Assembly: GCA_002049455.2 (NCBI GenBank)
Contig: KV918844.1
Location: 186,001-250,000, forward strand
Direction: 5' to 3'
DNA from: Porphyra umbilicalis
Taxonomy: Eukaryota; Rhodophyta; Bangiophyceae; Bangiales; Bangiaceae
DNA length: 64,000 bases
Part shown: in pieces, positions 43,770-54,411 of the stretch
Numbering within the stretch: position 1 is the stretch's first letter
How the letters are laid out: every line of letters starts with the position of its first letter
Program-made: the position numbers and the translations under genes
Notes under the pieces: model-generated
Told to the model about the DNA's origin: nothing
Seen by the model: only the letters and a program-made list of their open reading frames with translations
Database searches by the model: none

Positions 43770-45758
43770 CTACGCCCACTTTTTCCTCTCCTTCTTGGCC
43801 TTGTCCACCAAAGCAGACACGTCAGGTGTAGCAGGCTTGCCGTCACGTCGGCGTCTGTCGCCAGGTTTGGCTGCTGGGCGCGCACCCGCCGCTGCCGGGG
43901 CCCTGCTCGGGGCGTGCTTCCGCAGCACCGACGGGCTCGCCTCCCGCGCAATGGCCATCGCGCGCACGAACGCAGCCGCCGACTCGTTCTGGGTCGCCGC
44001 CGCGTAGCGGTCGGCGCTCTGGTTGTATATGCCGTGCCACGCCTCCATGCCCTGTTCCGCGTAGAGGCCGATGCTGCCAAAATGCATTAAAAAGTCGGCG
44101 GCGTGGGCAAACAGCGCGTGCAGCTTCGGCGAGAGGTAGATCCAGGGGAAGCTCGTCTTCAGGTGCCGCACAAAGTTCTCCGCGTCCGCCCGAAACTGGC
44201 GCGCCTCCTCCAAGGTGGTCACCGCGGCGCGGTTTAGCACCTTTCGTACTCGATTCCACAACGTCCACGCGCGCACGTGAGCGGCGTGACTGTCCTCCGA
44301 TACAACGCCCCGAAGCGCGTCGCACAAAGCGTCGCTGACGTCTCCAATCTTGTGGTAGTTCACGCCCGAAAACACCCCCCCGTGGTAGGGCTCGGGCTCG
44401 ACGCGCGCGTGCTCGTGCAACAGGTCGGCCAGCCTGATGGCAAGGGCTTTTCCAGCCTGCTCAGTGCCCCCCGCAATCACCGACTCGACGCAGAGACGAA
44501 GCAGCCGTCGACCAACTCCCTGGGTAGTGTGAAGCGGAATCGGGACGATCTGCCGCGGATCTACCACCAAAAGTGGCCTGCTGTCAATCGACAGATGATT
44601 CTCCTGAAACACCCTTGGGGGATTTGGATCGGCCAGAGCCGTACGACGATTGGCCAGGTGAGCCGCGTCGCGCAGGTGTCGCTGCCCGGTCACGTCTTGC
44701 ATGGTTCCAAAGCGAGCTACGAGGCGACGGTGCGTACGGGACGGCACCTTCAGGCTCTTGCACCACAGGCAAGCCTGTGTGGCGTTAGGGCCCTTGTGGC
44801 CAAAGAGCATGCACAGAGCTGCCATGTCGCCCCCCAGAAACAGGCGCACCAACCGCCGCGACGCGCCCACCAGTACCCCCTCCCGTAGGAGGCGCTCCAC
44901 CTCAGGCAAGTGCCTCGACAGCATGCCCTTCAAGTCGTCAAATTTGTCCTCGGTACAAGGGCAGACAGCCACGATGATGGAGTTGTACGGGTTGTTGGGG
45001 CGGGCCTGGTTGATCACCGACGCCATGATCTTCACCGAGCTCGGGCGCCACCCCTTGTCAAGCGCCAGCATGACCTGGACCTCGGGGGCGCTGTCCGCGG
45101 GGGACCCAGGGGGCTGCGCGGCCGGCGCGGGCTCAAAGCCACCCGTCTTGGCGACAGGTTGGAGGGACTCGTCGTACACGTATCTCTCGACAAACTCGCC
45201 GGACCGCACGAGAGCAGACACCTTCTCTTGCACAGCTGCAGCGAGGCTGACCAGATGCGCGCCGGTGCCGTCCACGACCACCTGCTTGGCGGGACTGAGA
45301 TCCAGGTCGCGCCTGGCCGCCCGCAGAGCTGCAGTGCTGGCCATGCCGCTACGAGCCCCACCAAATGCCAGCCGAATCTTGTTATACGCCGCGTAACTGA
45401 CCCCAACGAGGGCCAAGAGACCCATCTGCTCCGTAGGTGTCAGCAGGATCGGACCACTTTGGCGGCTAATGGCCACGCTCCGCGAGGTCTGGGCAGCATC
45501 TCCACGAGCGCCCGCCTGCCCCCCCCCCGGCTCGACTCCCATGCCACGCAGAGCCTCTCGCCCCGCCGCGCGACGCTTGTTGCGCTGGCTCTTCCGCACG
45601 ACTGCTCGTGCCTGGGCGGCCAGCTTGGCATAGGTGCTGACCCGCCCGTTGCGCTGGGTTAACTGGAACGTAGTTTTCCCGGCCGGCAGCAAAATGGCGC
45701 TTGCAATCTTGGCCAAAACCGCCCGGTCCTTCTCCCAGTCAATCTCCCCCGCCCGTAG
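43770..45758 (-). CDS. uncharacterised transposase-like protein, copy 2, main exon
   Basis: This is an uninterrupted exon of more than 650 codons. Blocks in order: IDWEKDRAV, IASAILL, a basic segment (VVRKSQRNKRRAA), IRLAFGGARSG, SPAKQVVVDGTGAHL, ALDKGWRPSSVKIMASVIN (candidate first Asp), PNNPYNSIIVAVCPC, FLGGDMAALCMLFGHKGPNA (candidate second Asp) with CLWC, RQIVPIPLHTTQG, WNRVRKVLNRA, SPKLHALFAHAADFL, and FGSIGLYAEQGMEAWHG (candidate Glu), then a basic tail ending in TAG. The D..D..E order with a CxxC insert fits a transposase-like RNase H fold, as an inference. The exon begins after a probable acceptor (GGCCAG) at 45759-45764 and is preceded by an exon at 46019-46303. Degraded copy 1 at 3818-15365 shows it is a repeated family here. 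Confidence 0.75.
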   Translation of the reverse strand, partial: LRAGEIDWEKDRAVLAKIASAILLPAGKTTFQLTQRNGRVSTYAKLAAQARAVVRKSQRNKRRAAGREALRGMGVEPGGGQAGARGDAAQTSRSVAISRQSGPILLTPTEQMGLLALVGVSYAAYNKIRLAFGGARSGMASTAALRAARRDLDLSPAKQVVVDGTGAHLVSLAAAVQEKVSALVRSGEFVERYVYDESLQPVAKTGGFEPAPAAQPPGSPADSAPEVQVMLALDKGWRPSSVKIMASVINQARPNNPYNSIIVAVCPCTEDKFDDLKGMLSRHLPEVERLLREGVLVGASRRLVRLFLGGDMAALCMLFGHKGPNATQACLWCKSLKVPSRTHRRLVARFGTMQDVTGQRHLRDAAHLANRRTALADPNPPRVFQENHLSIDSRPLLVVDPRQIVPIPLHTTQGVGRRLLRLCVESVIAGGTEQAGKALAIRLADLLHEHARVEPEPYHGGVFSGVNYHKIGDVSDALCDALRGVVSEDSHAAHVRAWTLWNRVRKVLNRAAVTTLEEARQFRADAENFVRHLKTSFPWIYLSPKLHALFAHAADFLMHFGSIGLYAEQGMEAWHGIYNQSADRYAAATQNESAAAFVRAMAIAREASPSVLRKHAPSRAPAAAGARPAAKPGDRRRRDGKPATPDVSALVDKAKKERKKWA

Positions 45759-46018
45759 CTGGCCTCAAAACCATTCGCACGGCGGGGCACCAGTGGAGAT
45801 AGGCGACAGAGGGGAGGTAGGAGAGGCTTGCTTGCCAACCGGGGGGATGCACACCGCCAGCGTGGGAGGCGAGCACAGGGTGAACGCAGAGTCACCTCGT
45901 ACGACGGGGGGGGGGAGAGACACAGAACAGAGAACAGGACGGGGGAGCAGGCGTCGAGCCACTTGCGGGGTGTGCAGGGGTGATGTGTGTGGGGCGGGCG
46001 GAGCTAGTGGGGAAGGAG

Positions 46019-46303
46019 AGGCAGTGGGGCGGTCCAGGCGCTTCTCAGCTCTCAGCCGCTCGGCGCTGCACCTACCACACACACCTAAGGGAGCCCTGTC
46101 GTTGTCCACCCCCTGCTTGTGCTTGCACGGGGCGACAGGTAGGCGAGCAAACGCGTAGCTGGGGGTGGCTTCCGGCTGGAGCAGCGCCTCGGCACGCCAA
46201 TCGGCCATCTTGGCGCCTTGCTTGAGCAGCCAGTGTCCATACCCTGTGCATTTAAACACAAAGACGTCACCAGGGAAGGCCTGCTCTATGTCTGCTGCCG
46301 AGA
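46019..46303 (-). CDS. copy 2, upstream exon with Cys-rich region
   Basis: The minus-strand translation reads FSAADIEQAFPGDVFVFKC, GYGHWLLKQGAKMADWR, EALLQPEATPSYAF, VAPCKHKQG, and GVCGRCSAERLRAEKRL. It is preceded by a probable acceptor (GACGCAG) near 46304 and aligns with the N-terminal part of copy 1. The Cys pairs may bind zinc. The intron to the next exon (about 45760-46018) contains one in-frame stop, so splicing is required. Confidence 0.5.
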
Positions 46304-46915
46304 ACCTGCGTCAGGGGAACAGAAAACACCAGGAATGTTGCCGTGTCGCATGCAAAGCCGTCTGACACGGCTATCCGAGGACTCTGTTGGAACCCAGCAC
46401 GACGCCGTACACGGTCGTGGCTCTGTGTACACCCGCATCTCCCTCGAACGCACACATAAACCCCGGCTGCCTCCCTACAGAAAATTCGCAGAACAAGAGA
46501 AGCAAACGTACACCATGTGGCCATCGTTGCGGTCCATAACCTTCCTTCCTGTCCTCCTCTGGGTCCACCGCGCGCAGACTTGGATGGTTGTGACGGTGCG
46601 TGTCCGCTCGCCGCGCATAGACGCGATCAGTGCGTCTTAGCAGGAGGCTGCTGACACGATCGGCGCGCCCCGACCGCACAGGGCGCTCTACTGTGAGCGG
46701 TCAATCCAGCACTCGAAAAGGACTCGGACGATGAATGAATCATTTGGAAGCTCTTCTTGTCTGTATCACTGCCGTCTGGGGACCCCCCCCCAGAGACCCC
46801 GTCCTGACGGTTTTATTTGGTACGCGTACCAAATAACTCAGAGCCTACCGGAATTCCCAACGTGGCTCCGGGATCTGTGTAATGCTGAGACCCAGAAGAG
46901 CCACCTTAACTAGGG
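46304..46915. other. probable 5' region of copy 2; 24-bp palindrome
   Basis: Further upstream exons may lie here but I cannot place them. A perfect 24-bp palindrome centred on TTGGTACGCGTACCAA occupies 46813-46836. GACCCAGAAGAGCCACCTT at 46889-46907 repeats the sequence at 15805. Confidence 0.4.
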
Positions 46916-47794
46916 GTGTGCGGGGGGCGCCTCAGACGCCGGCGCCGCCGCCGCGGCGGGCGTGTCAACTGTCGGCGCCGACGGCGGCGCCGACCGACCA
47001 GGCGTCGCCGCCACGGGTGTGGCGGGCGCGGCGTCGTCTTGCGGGGGCGCCCGTCGCCGCCGCCTCGTCGCCCGTGGCGGCCGCCTCTACAGGGGCGGAG
47101 ACCGTCCCATCCGAGCCCACCGCGGCCATGCGAGCGTCCGCATCGGCGTCGGCGGCGGCCGCCGGCACTGTGTCGGCGGCGGCCACGGGCGCCGCGTCGG
47201 CTGCGGCCGCCGGCGCTCGGTGGGGCGCGGCCGCCGGCGCAGTGTCTGACGGAGGGCGCCGCAGCGGCGGCGGCGGCCGCATCGACAGCCGCCCCGCCAA
47301 CGTCGTGCGAAGCGTCTGCAGCGCCAGCCTCGGCGGGCGCTGTCGGCGTGGCGGCTGCCGCCTCGACCTTGGCTGCGCCGCTAGAGTGGCCACCGACGTT
47401 GGCGGCGACCGCGTCGGGGGCGGCGGCGGCAGCCACGACCGCCGCGCCATCGGCACCCGCCGTGGCGGGCGGCGTGGGAGCGTTGGCGCCACCATCCCCA
47501 GCGGCGGCGGCCCGACCGCCCCCGGCGGCGGCGGTGGCATCATCCCAGGCGGTGCTCTCCCCCGACTGCCGGGCCGGCGGTGGGGGCCGCCCCACCGCCG
47601 TCATCCGCCAGTGCCGGCGGCGGCGCCTCGTCCTCGTCCCTCCCTCCCCCCCCCCCCAGCATCCTCGCTGCGTATCCCAACGACGCCGTCGCTGCTGCGC
47701 CCGCCGCCGTTGGCGTCGAGGCTGACGTCGACACCCAACGCGGCAGCCGACTCGGCGGCGCTCAAGAGCGAGTCGCGGCGGCCGCCGGCGGGGC

Positions 47795-47833
<39 letters not shown>

Positions 47834-47880
47834 CGCGGCCATCGTCCTCCTCATCCGGCAGCCACCGAAAAGACGATGAG
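46916..47880. repeat. GCC/GGC-rich low-complexity block, coding status unclear
   Basis: All frames on both strands are largely open and give Ala/Pro/Arg- or Gly/Ala-rich products. A CCG microsatellite lies at 47800-47830. One minus-strand piece (SLLSAAESAAALGVDVSLDA, about 47720-47780) looks less repetitive. Like the block at 15876-16430, it begins directly after GACCCAGAAGAGCCACCTT. Confidence 0.45.
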
Positions 47881-48239
47881 CAGTGCCTCTGACGTAGGCT
47901 CTTGCTCGACCGCAATCATCACGCGGCGTGCAAACGCACGAGCCCGATGGCCTCACTCAAGACGAAGCAGATCCCAACCACGAAAGAAAGCATTTTACGT
48001 CGGACAGAATTATCGATTTATTATTAGAAGGGTTGCCGATGGACCAGACCAATCCCAGACAGGATGGAATCGGCGATCGGTATGTCGGGACTCGACGGAG
48101 TGGCCCGCGATCGGTTCGCGGTCGTTGATCAACGTGTTCGGTCGTCGTGGGACACGTGGTCGATGCATGTCATTTCGACGTCCAGCCAATGAGCGGACGT
48201 CCAGGATAGTCCTTGTCCGGAATAGGGTGGGCCTGCCGT

Positions 48240-48430
48240 ATTTTGCCTTCGAATAGAACATGCGCCCTCTATTATGTCACCCGGACTATCGGACCGAGAT
48301 ATAGTTATCTAAATTCATTGTGGTGAATCTGGTTCCTTCGGGCACCGTTACATTGACGAGAGCGTGGATCGTGGACCAATAAGCGAATATAGACACGTTG
48401 CACGAATAAACGAGACACGTTTCGTTAGTC
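48240..48430 (-). repeat. dispersed repeat, reverse copy of 16597-16800
   Basis: The minus strand contains CAACGTGTCTATATT, GAATTTAGATAA and CGATAGTCCGGGTG in the same order as 16597-16800, with divergence between blocks. Confidence 0.5.
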
Positions 48431-49699
48431 CATCATTGCTAGGTTTGCTCTCAGAGCAAACCTCTCTGAATCTGAAAGATCGCCGTGTGTGTGTGTCAGT
48501 GCTTCGCACACTTTCGAAGATGCACATACTTTGGTTTTGGCCATCTCGCCCAGTACTGCCGATTGCCTCGGCTGGGGGTGGGGCATGTGAAATTTCAGTT
48601 GACATGGACCAACTTCCCTGAACTTGAGTCTAGGGTGCTTTCTCACACCCACACGTCGAAAAAAAAGTCCTTTTTTCTAGTGCACGTTGCGGGAGTACAT
48701 AAAAAAACGTTTTTGGCGGTCCGTTTGGCTCCCTACGCCGTTGGAGGACATCCCCCGGCGCTTTCTTGACTATGGGAACATGCGCCGGGGCTGCCCGCAT
48801 CTTTCTGTGAAGTTGCTAGAGGTGGCGACGTCTTCATCGCCCGTACGGTCCGCGGAAGCAGAATCGTGGTTAAAAAGGTGCGTGAGGGCAGGTGCGGCGT
48901 TTACGGGGTCGTGGGGGCAGGTGAACGCGGCGACGAACGGCCATGATGTCGCAATTCCGCGGTAGTTGGCCAGAATCGGGCTCTGCGGGCCCTGTGGGAG
49001 ACGTCGGTTTTTGATTTTTCAAACAGGGGGTCGTGTCGGCGCTGAATGCGCTGCGGCCTGCGTGGTCGCGTCCCTTCCCGCAACACCCGCGCGCGGCGCG
49101 TGGGGGCGGCGGCCACCGCCGCTGGCGGTGTTGCCGCCGCGCCTGCTGCCGATGCGGCGGTGAGCAGTGCACGACCGTGCGCACGACGCGCGCCCGCACA
49201 CGGCAGCGAGTGGCGCCCGCGGCTGCGGCGGCCGCGGCCGCGGCGGTGCCGGCGGCGGCGGCGGCGGCGGCGTGGCGCCCCTGCTATTTTCTCGCTCCAC
49301 CCCGCCGCCCGCCCCCCCGTGCCATGGACAGCTTCTTCCCCCCCCCTCCCCCTCTTTGGCCCCACATACCCCCCCCTCCCCATCCACCGCGTCGCCGCCG
49401 CGCACGTGCGCATCGCGCAGCTCGGCCTCGAGTCTGCGCTGCGGCAAGCGACGACTGCCCAGCCAGCGTCGGCCGGTGGTTGCTCGGATGGTGGCGGCCG
49501 TGCCTCGGTGGCAGCCGCCGCCCGCCACGGCGGTGGCGGCCGCTGCTGACCCTCCGGTGGGTGCGGCAGGAGCCCCTCGCGGCGATCACCTACCCCCCTC
49601 GGACGAAAACAAAGCGCTGGTCGCCGAGGAGCGTGCGGGCGGCCGCTACCCACCAGTGGGCGGGTACCCCCCCGACGGCAGCAGCTGCCGCTCGTGCGG
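48431..49699. other. no supported gene; GC-rich open frames
   Basis: Balanced sequence to about 48900, then GC-rich. Several plus-strand pieces are protein-like (RVAAAHVRIAQLGLESALRQ near 49390; PSDENKALVAEERAGG near 49595) but lie in different frames and could be exons of one unrecognised gene leading into 49788. Confidence 0.25.
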
Positions 49700-49787
49700 G
49701 CCGCGGTGGACGCCGCGGCGGCGGTGAGCGGAGCGCCCCCTACGCCAGCAAGCGGTGGTCACGTCGGCGACCGCCACCACCGCCGCC

Positions 49788-49976
49788 ATGGCCGCCTTCC
49801 TCGTCTCCTTTTTTCTGATCTCCCGCTTGTACGTGCGCTCCCAAGCGGCGCCGGTCGTGCAGGTGACGCTCACCCGGGAGGCGGTGCTCGACTTGCCTAT
49901 GTATCTTTCGTCATGTGAAAACAGTTCTATCGTTTTGCAAGTCCAGGGTGTTTTCGCGAATGCGCTTTCAGTTTGA
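49788..49976 (+). CDS. possible N-terminal membrane-anchor exon
   Basis: ATGGCCGCC starts MAAFLVSFFLISRLYVRSQA, a typical signal anchor, followed by PVVQVTLTREAVLDLP. After about 49905 the composition changes abruptly to AT-richer sequence, so the gene may be interrupted there by an insertion or intron. No family is recognised. Confidence 0.3.
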   Translation: MAAFLVSFFLISRLYVRSQAAPVVQVTLTREAVLDLPMYLSSCENSSIVLQVQGVFANALSV

Positions 49977-51346
49977 GATACAGGCTGGGCACCCTCTGGG
50001 AACCGGCCACGGGCGCGGCGGCGGTACTGTATGGACACGGCCGGTCGAGGAGCTAGCGAGCCTCATTGTCTGCTTTTTCACATGTGAAACCTCCGTCGGG
50101 GTCGCGACAGAGCTGCTGACTGGCCTGGTCACCTTGGCGTCACGTCCGACGCTGCACGTACCGGAGCTGGAAGGGGAAGGAACAAACCGAGGCGGCTGCG
50201 GTGGCTCCAATCACAGCCCTCCGCTGCGTGAAGCACATTCGCGGCCACCACCGCGACGCGGACGGACAGCTGTTGGCCGAGGTCTACTCGGGCGCTGTCG
50301 AAGCCGCGGCCGGACAGACGAATTCCTGGACGCACCGTCTCCTCGCGTTCCGACCACAGTTCGAGTGGGAAGAACCGTCTAAGGGGGCGTAGGGGCCGGC
50401 ACCGGTCGGCGCGTTGGCGGTCCGAGGAGGCGGGAGTGTCGAATACCCCCCCGCTGTGCCGACGTCGCACCACGACACTATTGCCGCAGACGGACGGGGT
50501 AGCGACGGTTGCAGACGGTGTGCTGGCCTCTGTAGGGGAAGCGGGGACAGACGCTCCAGGCAGTGGAAGCAACGGCAGTGGCGGCCAACGATCGTTGACG
50601 CTGCTGGGCGGAGCCCAGGTCACCGCGGTGCCAGGCCCGGTGGCAGGGGAGCAAGACGAGGCCGAGGACTGATCAGCGAGATGCGCGAGCCGCCAACAGT
50701 GACCCAAATTGTACCGTTTGTGTCCCCGCCGCTCCACAGTTTTAACACCGTTCTCGTCACAAAGTTGGCCGACCTTGAGCCGAGAGCACGTCGGCGCTTC
50801 CACCAGCCGACGCGGCTGGATCGTCCAAGAATTTGCCCGTCCCTTTGTACGCACCGCCGCCGCCCACGCTCAGCGGTGTTGGCACGGCGCGTGGCGCGCG
50901 CGCCTCTTCCTCCCCCTCCATTCAAACGTCATCGGGCCCACCCCACGTGCATGCACGCCCGGCATCTGCAGGGCCCTGCAGCGTCCCCTCTGTGTGGGCA
51001 TTGCGCGCGCGCGCGCCCCCAGCGGCGGCGGCGGCGGCCACCGGCACCTCCGCCGACCGGTCTCGGGCGGCCCACACGCAGGGGGGCAAGGCGGAATGCC
51101 GCACTCTGCCGTGGCGTGGGTGTCAGCGGCCGTCCTCGGGCCGGCTCGACGCGCACCAGCCAAACCGCAGGGGACACCCAACGGGGGCGGCGACGTCGTG
51201 CGCGCGCGTACGTGACGAGGCGTCAAGAACACCGAGGGACCGGAGCGGCGCAGCGGCGCAGCGTCCCAGTCGCCAAGCCGCTACCGCGCTTTGCCCGCCG
51301 ACGCACCGCGCCGACGACGACGTTCGTCCCCGCGCGTCCCTTCAAG
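49977..51346. other. no supported gene upstream of the F-box-like gene
   Basis: A 241-codon minus-strand frame (50129-50854) and plus-strand extensions of the F-box frame are open but have no recognised motifs. A CGCGCGCG run lies at 51005. Confidence 0.3.
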
Positions 51347-52717
51347 ATGGTCCGTGAGCCGCGACCCCGCTCCTCTGGCGGGGACGGGCCCCTCCCTGAC
51401 GCCAATCGGATGTGCACCTCTGGCTCTGCCGCGGCCGACCTGGTCCTCGACGACCTGCCTGGAGTCGACCTGGTCCTCGATGACCCGTCAGGGTCGGTGG
51501 GCGGCGGACCGGCTACCGCTCCGGCCGGTTCCCCGGCCGGCAGTGATGGGTGTGTGGCCGCAGGCGCCGCCGACGCGGCTGCCCCCCCCGCCCCTCCCCC
51601 CTCCCCTCCGCCGCTGGGGCTGATGGGCCTCCCCGACTCGGTGCTCTCCACCATCATTGACGCCATGGACGTGCAGACGCGGGTGCGCTTTGGCCGCACG
51701 TGCACCGCCGCCGCGGCCGCGGCGCTCTCTTGCCTCCCCCTGATCATCTTCAAGGCCGTCTTTGTCCCGACCCGCCCACCCGCGACGCTGAACCCCGCCG
51801 GCGGCGCGGAGCGCCCATACCTATCGGGCGGCGTCGCCTACACGCCCGCGCAAGCAGCGGCCGCCGGCATGGCGGCCACGGCGCTGGCGCGCTACGGCGA
51901 CGCTGCGTTTGCGCGGCGCTACGTCAACTACCGCCCTCGCGTGCGCCGAAAGGAGCCGCACTGCGCGGCGACGCTGCGGGCGTACGTGGACGCGGCCACG
52001 ACGGGCCGCCGCCCCCCTTTTTGGCTGCCCGACGTGCCCCTGTCCCTGTCGGTCGCCGCGTCGCTCTTCCGCGTGCCCCCAACGGTGGCGCCGTGGGCGG
52101 CCGCTGCGGTAGCGGTCGGGGGGCGCCCGACCCCCTGCCACCGCGGGCACTACGTCGACTTTGTGACCGTGCTGCGGATGGTCGCCACCACCGCCGGCAC
52201 GCCCGACGCGTTGACCGCCCTCGCGCCCCGCCTGCACGGCAACGCCAATGCCGCGGCCGACCGCAGCGAGCGCTCCTGCCTCGCGCAGCGGACGTACCGC
52301 GTCATGCGTTACGCGCGGGGCCTCGAGGCTGCCCCCTGGGACACGCTGATGCTGGCGCCTCTGCACGCGTCGCCCGCCACGGTCGCCTTCCTCGCCGGCC
52401 GCCGCGGCTCGTCGGCGGCGGCCGTCGGCGCCGCCGCCGACCGCCTCGCCGCCGTCTACGCGGTGCTCCCCCGCGACGTGGCGATGCGCGTCAGGGCGCC
52501 CCGGTCGCCCGCGCAAATGCGGGCGGCAAAGGCTGTAACGGCGGCGGCCGCCCGCCTGACCCGCCGAAAGACGGCCGACGCGGCGGCGGCCGAGGTCGTC
52601 GCCATGATTACGGGGGGGGAGCGCGCGCGGGCGGCCACGGGGGAGGCCAACACCCCCGTGCCGCTGCCGACCGATGACGAGTTTGACGACATCTGGGGGG
52701 ACGACTGGCGGTACTGA
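51347..52717 (+). CDS. F-box-like protein
   Basis: A 456-residue intronless frame starting at ATG in the context TTCAAGATGG. After an Asp/Ala/Pro-rich leader, residues about 93-130 read LMGLPDSVLSTIIDAMDVQT and RVRFGRTC, matching the F-box pattern of an LP start, a hydrophobic ILxxLD-like helix and a conserved Arg/Phe; LPLIIFKAVF follows. F-box proteins dock substrates to SCF ubiquitin ligases through Skp1. The rest is Ala/Arg-rich and helical without recognised repeats (no Kelch, LRR or WD). It ends in an acidic DDEFDDIWGDDW tail before TGA. The frame is open further upstream, but that part is Arg-rich and shows no conserved character, so I prefer this ATG. Two large hairpins follow the stop within 115 bp. 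Confidence 0.6.
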   Translation: MVREPRPRSSGGDGPLPDANRMCTSGSAAADLVLDDLPGVDLVLDDPSGSVGGGPATAPAGSPAGSDGCVAAGAADAAAPPAPPPSPPPLGLMGLPDSVLSTIIDAMDVQTRVRFGRTCTAAAAAALSCLPLIIFKAVFVPTRPPATLNPAGGAERPYLSGGVAYTPAQAAAAGMAATALARYGDAAFARRYVNYRPRVRRKEPHCAATLRAYVDAATTGRRPPFWLPDVPLSLSVAASLFRVPPTVAPWAAAAVAVGGRPTPCHRGHYVDFVTVLRMVATTAGTPDALTALAPRLHGNANAAADRSERSCLAQRTYRVMRYARGLEAAPWDTLMLAPLHASPATVAFLAGRRGSSAAAVGAAADRLAAVYAVLPRDVAMRVRAPRSPAQMRAAKAVTAAAARLTRRKTADAAAAEVVAMITGGERARAATGEANTPVPLPTDDEFDDIWGDDWRY

Positions 52718-52747
52718 GAGCGTCTGGGAAGCAAAGGCGGCAGAGGC

Positions 52748-52829
52748 GCGCAAGCACAAGCGGCGGCCGCCGCTTGTGCTTGCGCAGCCTTCCCCTTCCC
52801 CCCCCGCGGGGGGGGGGGGAAGGGGAAGG
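52748..52829. terminator. two hairpins directly after the F-box-like gene
   Basis: A 38-bp perfect palindrome (52748-52785, arm GCGCAAGCACAAGCGGCGG) begins 31 bases after the stop. A second hairpin, arms CCTTCCCCTTCC and complement around C8 and G12 runs, covers 52788-52829. A 3'-end or termination role is an inference from position. Confidence 0.4.
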
Positions 52830-54411
52830 CGGGTGGATGAGGGTTGGGACGTGAAAGCAGGATGCGGGATGCGATAGATAATTGAGAATGACAATGCTGC
52901 ACAGTGGAACTTGGTAGTCTTCACTAAACCACTACAGTACTGCTCGGCTCGCTCGTGCTTCCTCGACCGCCGCTGCGGGCCGTCGACCACGTGGTTGACG
53001 GCGCGGCGGGGGCTCCGCCAGCGCCCGCGAGCGCCGGTCGGCCTCGGTCAGTCCGTGGGGCCGTGTCGCCGCCGCTGCGTGTGAGCGATCAGCGGCGCCG
53101 CGGCCGCGGTCCGTGCCGCGTTGCGTCTGCCGCTCTGTGAGGCGGGCGGTTGCGAGGGGGGGGTGGCCGCAGACAGCCGCCCGCTGTGCCGCATCGAGCC
53201 TGGAGACGCGTGGCGCGTGGCGTGGGTGGGACTGCCCCCGGGACATCCGGAGCGGCCGTCGCGAGTGTCTGCCGTGGGGAGCGCTCGCGGGGCCAGCGCC
53301 GCCCAGACAGCCGCCGGCCGCGACGTCCGTGGCCGACGCGGTCGCCCCGCGCTCAGTCGAGTCGGACCCCCCTCTTGGCCGTGCTGCGGACAGAGTCGAG
53401 GCGGACTCGTGACGGCGCCCGCCGCCGCCACTCTGCGCGCGCTGCGCGCCCGTGCCGGTGGCTGGGCGGCCGGTGCGACCCGCTTTTCGTGCATCCGTCC
53501 CCGTTGCAGCACAGCGTGGGGGGGGGGTCGCCCCCCGCAGCGCATCCTCGTCATCCCCGCCAGTCCGAATCCTCGTCATAGGTGCCGCATCTGCGCCCCC
53601 ACCCGACCGGGCGCCCAACGAGGCGCGCCTTTGCCGGGAGCGCGGCGGTGGTGCGGTCGGCCGGGCGGCCGGGCGGGGACGCTCGAGTGGGATCCCGTCC
53701 TTGGAGCGTCTCCTTCCGCGGCGGCGCTGTGCCCGTTGCCCGCCGCAGATCCCGTTGGTCCGTGTGCCGCCATGAGATTGACGGCAAAGCGGTCTGGCAG
53801 AGGCGGGGGGGGGCGTGCGTTTCCCCACCTCCCACATCTCCCGACCCGCGCGCCTGGCGCTTGCCGACGACCCGCCGCGGCGGGCGGCGGCGGCGCGCCG
53901 CGCGGTCGCCTGCGGCCGTTGCGGGCGGCCACTGTTGCGCGCGGCCGGCCGCCCCTGCGCCGCGGCAGCCACGGTCGATCGGGGGGCGCCGACCGGCTCG
54001 GGGCGCGTCGACCGCCCGTCCCGCGCCAGGGGCGGGATGCGCCGCCGCTTTGGCGGCGGCGGGGCCGGGACGCGGGCGATGCGCCCGACGGCGCCGCCGC
54101 GCCGCCCGTGCGGCCCGTACAGCATCATACAAGGGGGGCGGCCGCCCACGCGGCCGACACTGTCGTCGGGCGCGCGTGACTGCCCGCCGGGCCGCCTCCC
54201 CCTGCCCGCTCGCCCGTCGGCCAGACCGCCTCTCCCGTCCCGGCGCCAAAGCGGTCGCCACCGCGTCTGTCCGTCCGTCTGGGACCCGCCAGTGGCTGCT
54301 GCCATTGGCCAAAGGCTGCGGCGGGGCACACCGACGCCCGCCGCTACACGCCGACGCCCACCGCCGTCGACGTTCCGTCGGCGCCTCTGACGCGGCGAGC
54401 CCCCCCGCGCC
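52830..54411. other. GC-rich region without a supported gene
   Basis: A 641-codon minus-strand frame (52932-54857) and several plus-strand frames coexist. All are Arg/Ala/Pro/Gly-rich and none has motifs, so they are best explained by lack of stop codons in GC-rich DNA. Confidence 0.4.

Noticed and set aside
46906..47915. Ala-rich or Gly-rich genes on either strand
   Set aside because: All frames are open because the block is built from GCC/GGC triplets; no frame stands out.
50414..51346. N-terminal extension of the F-box-like protein
   Set aside because: The frame is open, but the extension is Arg-rich, lacks domain character and precedes a well-placed ATG.
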